Translations under genes and position numbers: made by a program
Shown here: piece by piece, positions 60,891 to 61,325 of the stretch
Layout of the letters: each line of letters begins with the position of its first letter
Position numbering within the stretch: the stretch's first letter is position 1
The notes under the pieces: generated by a model
Databases searched by the model: none
What the model was told of the DNA's origin: nothing
Seen by the model: the letters and a program-made list of their open reading frames with translations, nothing else
Source of the DNA: Rhizobium sp. JAB6
Lineage (GTDB): Bacteria > Pseudomonadota > Alphaproteobacteria > Rhizobiales > Rhizobiaceae
DNA: 61,325 bases
Assembly (NCBI RefSeq): GCF_003024605.1
Contig: NZ_PYJQ01000003.1
Location: 1-61,325 of the forward strand
Reading direction: 5' to 3'

Positions 60891-61325
60891 GAGTTATTCC
60901 TCCTTCCAATTTCGGGTGTAATGTTGATTGGCGATGCCGGTGGCGTTGCGTTCCTGTGTGTCCGTGTGCTCGATTGATTGCCGCGGCATGGCCTTCTCTC
61001 TTCCATTCATCACAAGAACGAACGGCCATGCGAAAGCTTTGTTCCGGGGCTGCAACTTCGCGGGATAAATCCTATGACGGTCGTCTGCCAATGAGCTGGC
61101 CTGAACGAAACACGGCGAGAAATCGGGGGATCAGGAATCCGGCACCGCCTTGTCGAGCCAGCCAGCAGCGGCGGAATATTCTCGAAGCCTTGGTAGGTGT
61201 ATGGGTGCTTGAATCACCGGGCCGATGTTTCCAATCCTTCAACTGTAAGACGGAGATCAGACGCGCGATATCGTCTTCTGGATGAATTCCGGCTGGCATG
61301 CTGAGGCGTCGAGCTGCTGCTCCGA
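60891..61325. other. Window end, no gene assigned
   Basis: About 435 bases. Minus-strand frames (for example the one ending near 61072) have no recognisable motif; a possible C-terminal tail of a minus-strand gene ends with TGA at about 61259-61257 but is too short to judge. Confidence 0.35.

Noticed and set aside
61072..61299. 75-residue minus-strand frame at the window end
   Set aside because: No family pattern is visible and the region ends too soon to judge.
1..61325. CRISPR arrays, rRNA, tRNA, intact insertion sequences or phage genes
   Set aside because: No direct-repeat arrays, RNA gene landmarks, transposase motifs or phage structural genes were found on reading through the window.

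Overview
The window looks like accessory or chromid DNA of a Rhizobiaceae alphaproteobacterium (Rhizobium/Sinorhizobium type). The grounds are a bgsBA-like mixed-linkage glucan locus, DUF982, BA14K and PhnA-like proteins, many polar amino-acid ABC transporters, and several promoters of the alphaproteobacterial general-stress form GGAAC-N16/17-CGTT. I see no rRNA, tRNA, CRISPR array or intact insertion sequence. Assignments rest on reading the sequence, without database searches.

Layout. (1) 1-7.7 kb: the end of a solute-binding protein and an Ehu-like ABC transporter (two permeases, ATPase) on the plus strand, facing a minus-strand set of AsnC/Lrp regulator, semialdehyde dehydrogenase, class III aminotransferase and MocR/GntR regulator. 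This combination is known from ectoine catabolism, but GABA or another omega-amino acid is also possible. (2) 8-14.7 kb: bgsBA-like c-di-GMP-activated glucan synthase, a small secreted protein, a DUF982 protein and a GGDEF-EAL protein. (3) 15-29.5 kb: a stress and maintenance block with a LigD operon that carries a HARP-like protein and a DUF4334 protein, a duplicated DUF6328 membrane protein, DUF2252, an L,D-transpeptidase, a PAP2 phosphatase, a VOC protein, a Crp-like regulator, an MFS transporter, a 25-residue membrane peptide with a PhnA-like protein, a secreted PepSY-like protein and a 17M-like general stress protein. (4) 29.9-32.7 kb: a large EAL-PAS-GGDEF protein. (5) 33.3-37.9 kb: a compact six-gene operon of XRE regulator, SARP/TPR regulator, 72-residue protein, YcaO, TfuA and 103-residue protein. 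This is the most novel item in the window, a putative thioamide-forming peptide-modification locus without an obvious classical precursor. (6) 38.4-46.4 kb: a GntR/FCD regulator diverging from M20 and M28-like hydrolases and an ABC transporter with two binding proteins, probably for uptake and hydrolysis of N-acyl amino acids or small peptides. (7) 46.9-61.3 kb: AcpA-like phosphoesterase, dihaem peroxidase, a diguanylate cyclase, a sensor kinase with a single-domain response regulator, BA14K protein, a divergent SDR/AraC pair, a lipase with a DUF4239 protein, a truncated FUSC transporter next to a truncated secreted-protein gene, and a PRC-barrel protein.

Two themes link the regions. First, GGAAC-type promoters precede the DUF982 gene, the LigD operon, the PhnA-like and PepSY-like divergent pair and the BA14K gene, which suggests a shared sigma-EcfG (RpoE2) stress regulon. 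Second, three GGDEF proteins, two of them with EAL domains, accompany a glucan synthase of a type known to be controlled by c-di-GMP. The ends of the window and a few gene junctions (46.6 kb, 59.7 kb) carry gene remnants that point to past deletions.
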